Assembly (NCBI GenBank): GCA_023419055.1
Contig: JAEZYO010000028.1
Location: forward strand, 1-13,997
Reading direction: 5' to 3'
Source: Pseudomonadota bacterium
Lineage (GTDB): Bacteria > Myxococcota > Polyangia > Polyangiales > Polyangiaceae
DNA: 13,997 bases
Below are positions 13,462 through 13,997 of the stretch, piece after piece. Each line of letters starts with the position of its first letter. The stretch's first letter is position 1. The notes under the pieces are model-generated. The model made no database searches. It saw only the letters and a program-made list of their open reading frames with translations, and was not told where the DNA came from. A program made the position numbers and the translations under genes.

Positions 13462-13997
13462 ATGAGCCACAAGCGAAGCTATCCCGGGTTCTTCATCGTC
13501 ATCGAAGGTATCGACGGCTGCGGCAGCACCACGCACTCGAAGCTGCTCACGAAGACGCTGCGCGGCACAGGTCGTGTCGTCGTTCACACGTGCGAACCGA
13601 CGGCGGGGCCCATCGGATCGATGATCCGGCAAGTGCTGCAGCACCGTCTGTTCGTGCCGGACGTGAGCGGCCCGCGCACCTTCGCCTGGTCCACCATGGC
13701 GCTCTTGTTCGCGGCGGATCGCCTCGATCATCTCGACTCGACCGTGCTCCCGGCGCTTCGCGACGGCGCGGTCGTCATCAGCGATCGCTACGACCTTTCG
13801 AGCGTGGCGTATCAGTCTGCCACCGCCCCGGGCGGCGAAGCCGTGGTGCCCTGGATCAGGCAGCTCAACTCCTGCGCCTTGCGCCCGGATCTTACCGTCG
13901 TGATCAACGTGCCGCTCGAAGTGGCGGAGGCGCGACGGCAGAGCAGGGGAGGGAAAGAGGAGATCTTCGAAAATCGAGCGATTCAGGAGCGACTGGT
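13462..13997 (+). CDS. tmk: Thymidylate kinase, partial, with unusual P-loop
   Basis: My translation is open from ATG 13462 to the window edge: 178 codons, with the C-terminus missing. It follows the dTMP kinase plan: FFIVIEGIDGCGSTTHSKLL at 10-29 (P-loop region), CEPTAGPIGSMIR at 44-56 (the family's REPGGTPLGE-type loop), AADRLDHLDSTVLPAL at 85-99, DRYDLSSVAYQ at 108-118 (the DR(Y/F) motif), RPDLTVVINVPLEVAEAR at 141-158, and a lid segment RRQSRGGKEEIFENR. The enzyme phosphorylates dTMP to dTDP for DNA synthesis. The odd point is the P-loop: where the family has GxGKS/T, this protein has GCGST, so the usual lysine position is Ser22 (codon 13525-13527). Other family residues are intact, so it is probably functional or a divergent nucleoside-monophosphate kinase. 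It starts 29 bp after panC on the same strand. Confidence 0.88.
   Translation, partial: MSHKRSYPGFFIVIEGIDGCGSTTHSKLLTKTLRGTGRVVVHTCEPTAGPIGSMIRQVLQHRLFVPDVSGPRTFAWSTMALLFAADRLDHLDSTVLPALRDGAVVISDRYDLSSVAYQSATAPGGEAVVPWIRQLNSCALRPDLTVVINVPLEVAEARRQSRGGKEEIFENRAIQERL

Overview
The window is dense, very GC-rich bacterial DNA. Codons ending in G or C dominate, GTG starts are common, and tandem genes overlap by 4 bp (ATGA or GTGA). The gene content suggests a Myxococcota (deltaproteobacterial) chromosome: a MoxR/ABC/DUF58/BatA-like envelope cluster, a Lys/Ala-rich histone-H1-like small protein, and panB-panC next to a thymidylate kinase. The phylum is an inference from gene content and composition, not from a marker gene. 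I see no tRNA, rRNA, CRISPR array, insertion sequence or phage gene.

Layout. (1) 1-2295, minus strand: a DUF1415-family gene followed downstream by a BatA-like von Willebrand A (VWA) membrane protein that runs off the left edge. (2) 2296-2670: a non-coding or weakly coding spacer with an AT-richer section near 2565-2670. (3) 2671-2865, plus strand: a 64-residue protein made mostly of Lys and Ala. (4) 2919-2953: a perfect inverted repeat between convergent genes. (5) 2984-11561, minus strand: a long block read from right to left as 606-aa coiled-coil membrane protein, MoxR-type AAA+ ATPase, 682-aa exported membrane-anchored protein, ABC ATPase, ABC-2 permease and DUF58 protein. The last four are joined by 4-bp overlaps, and the MoxR gene sits only 2 bp before them. 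(6) 11562-11663: a divergent spacer. (7) 11664-13997, plus strand: panB, panC (ATGA overlap) and the start of a thymidylate kinase gene.

How the genes may work together. MoxR ATPases act as chaperones and are commonly encoded beside DUF58 and VWA proteins. Here that set is tightly joined to a complete ABC-2 transporter (ATPase plus about 12-helix permease), a signal-peptide protein with two central membrane helices, and a coiled-coil protein anchored by three helices. The BatA-like VWA gene lies on the same strand beyond the small basic-protein gene, so the module looks split in two. A membrane assembly or remodelling machine whose metal-binding (MIDAS) proteins are conditioned by MoxR is a reasonable hypothesis, but its substrate cannot be read from the sequence. 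PanB and PanC catalyse the ketopantoate and pantothenate steps of coenzyme A synthesis. The kinase has the thymidylate kinase layout, but its P-loop lacks the usual lysine.
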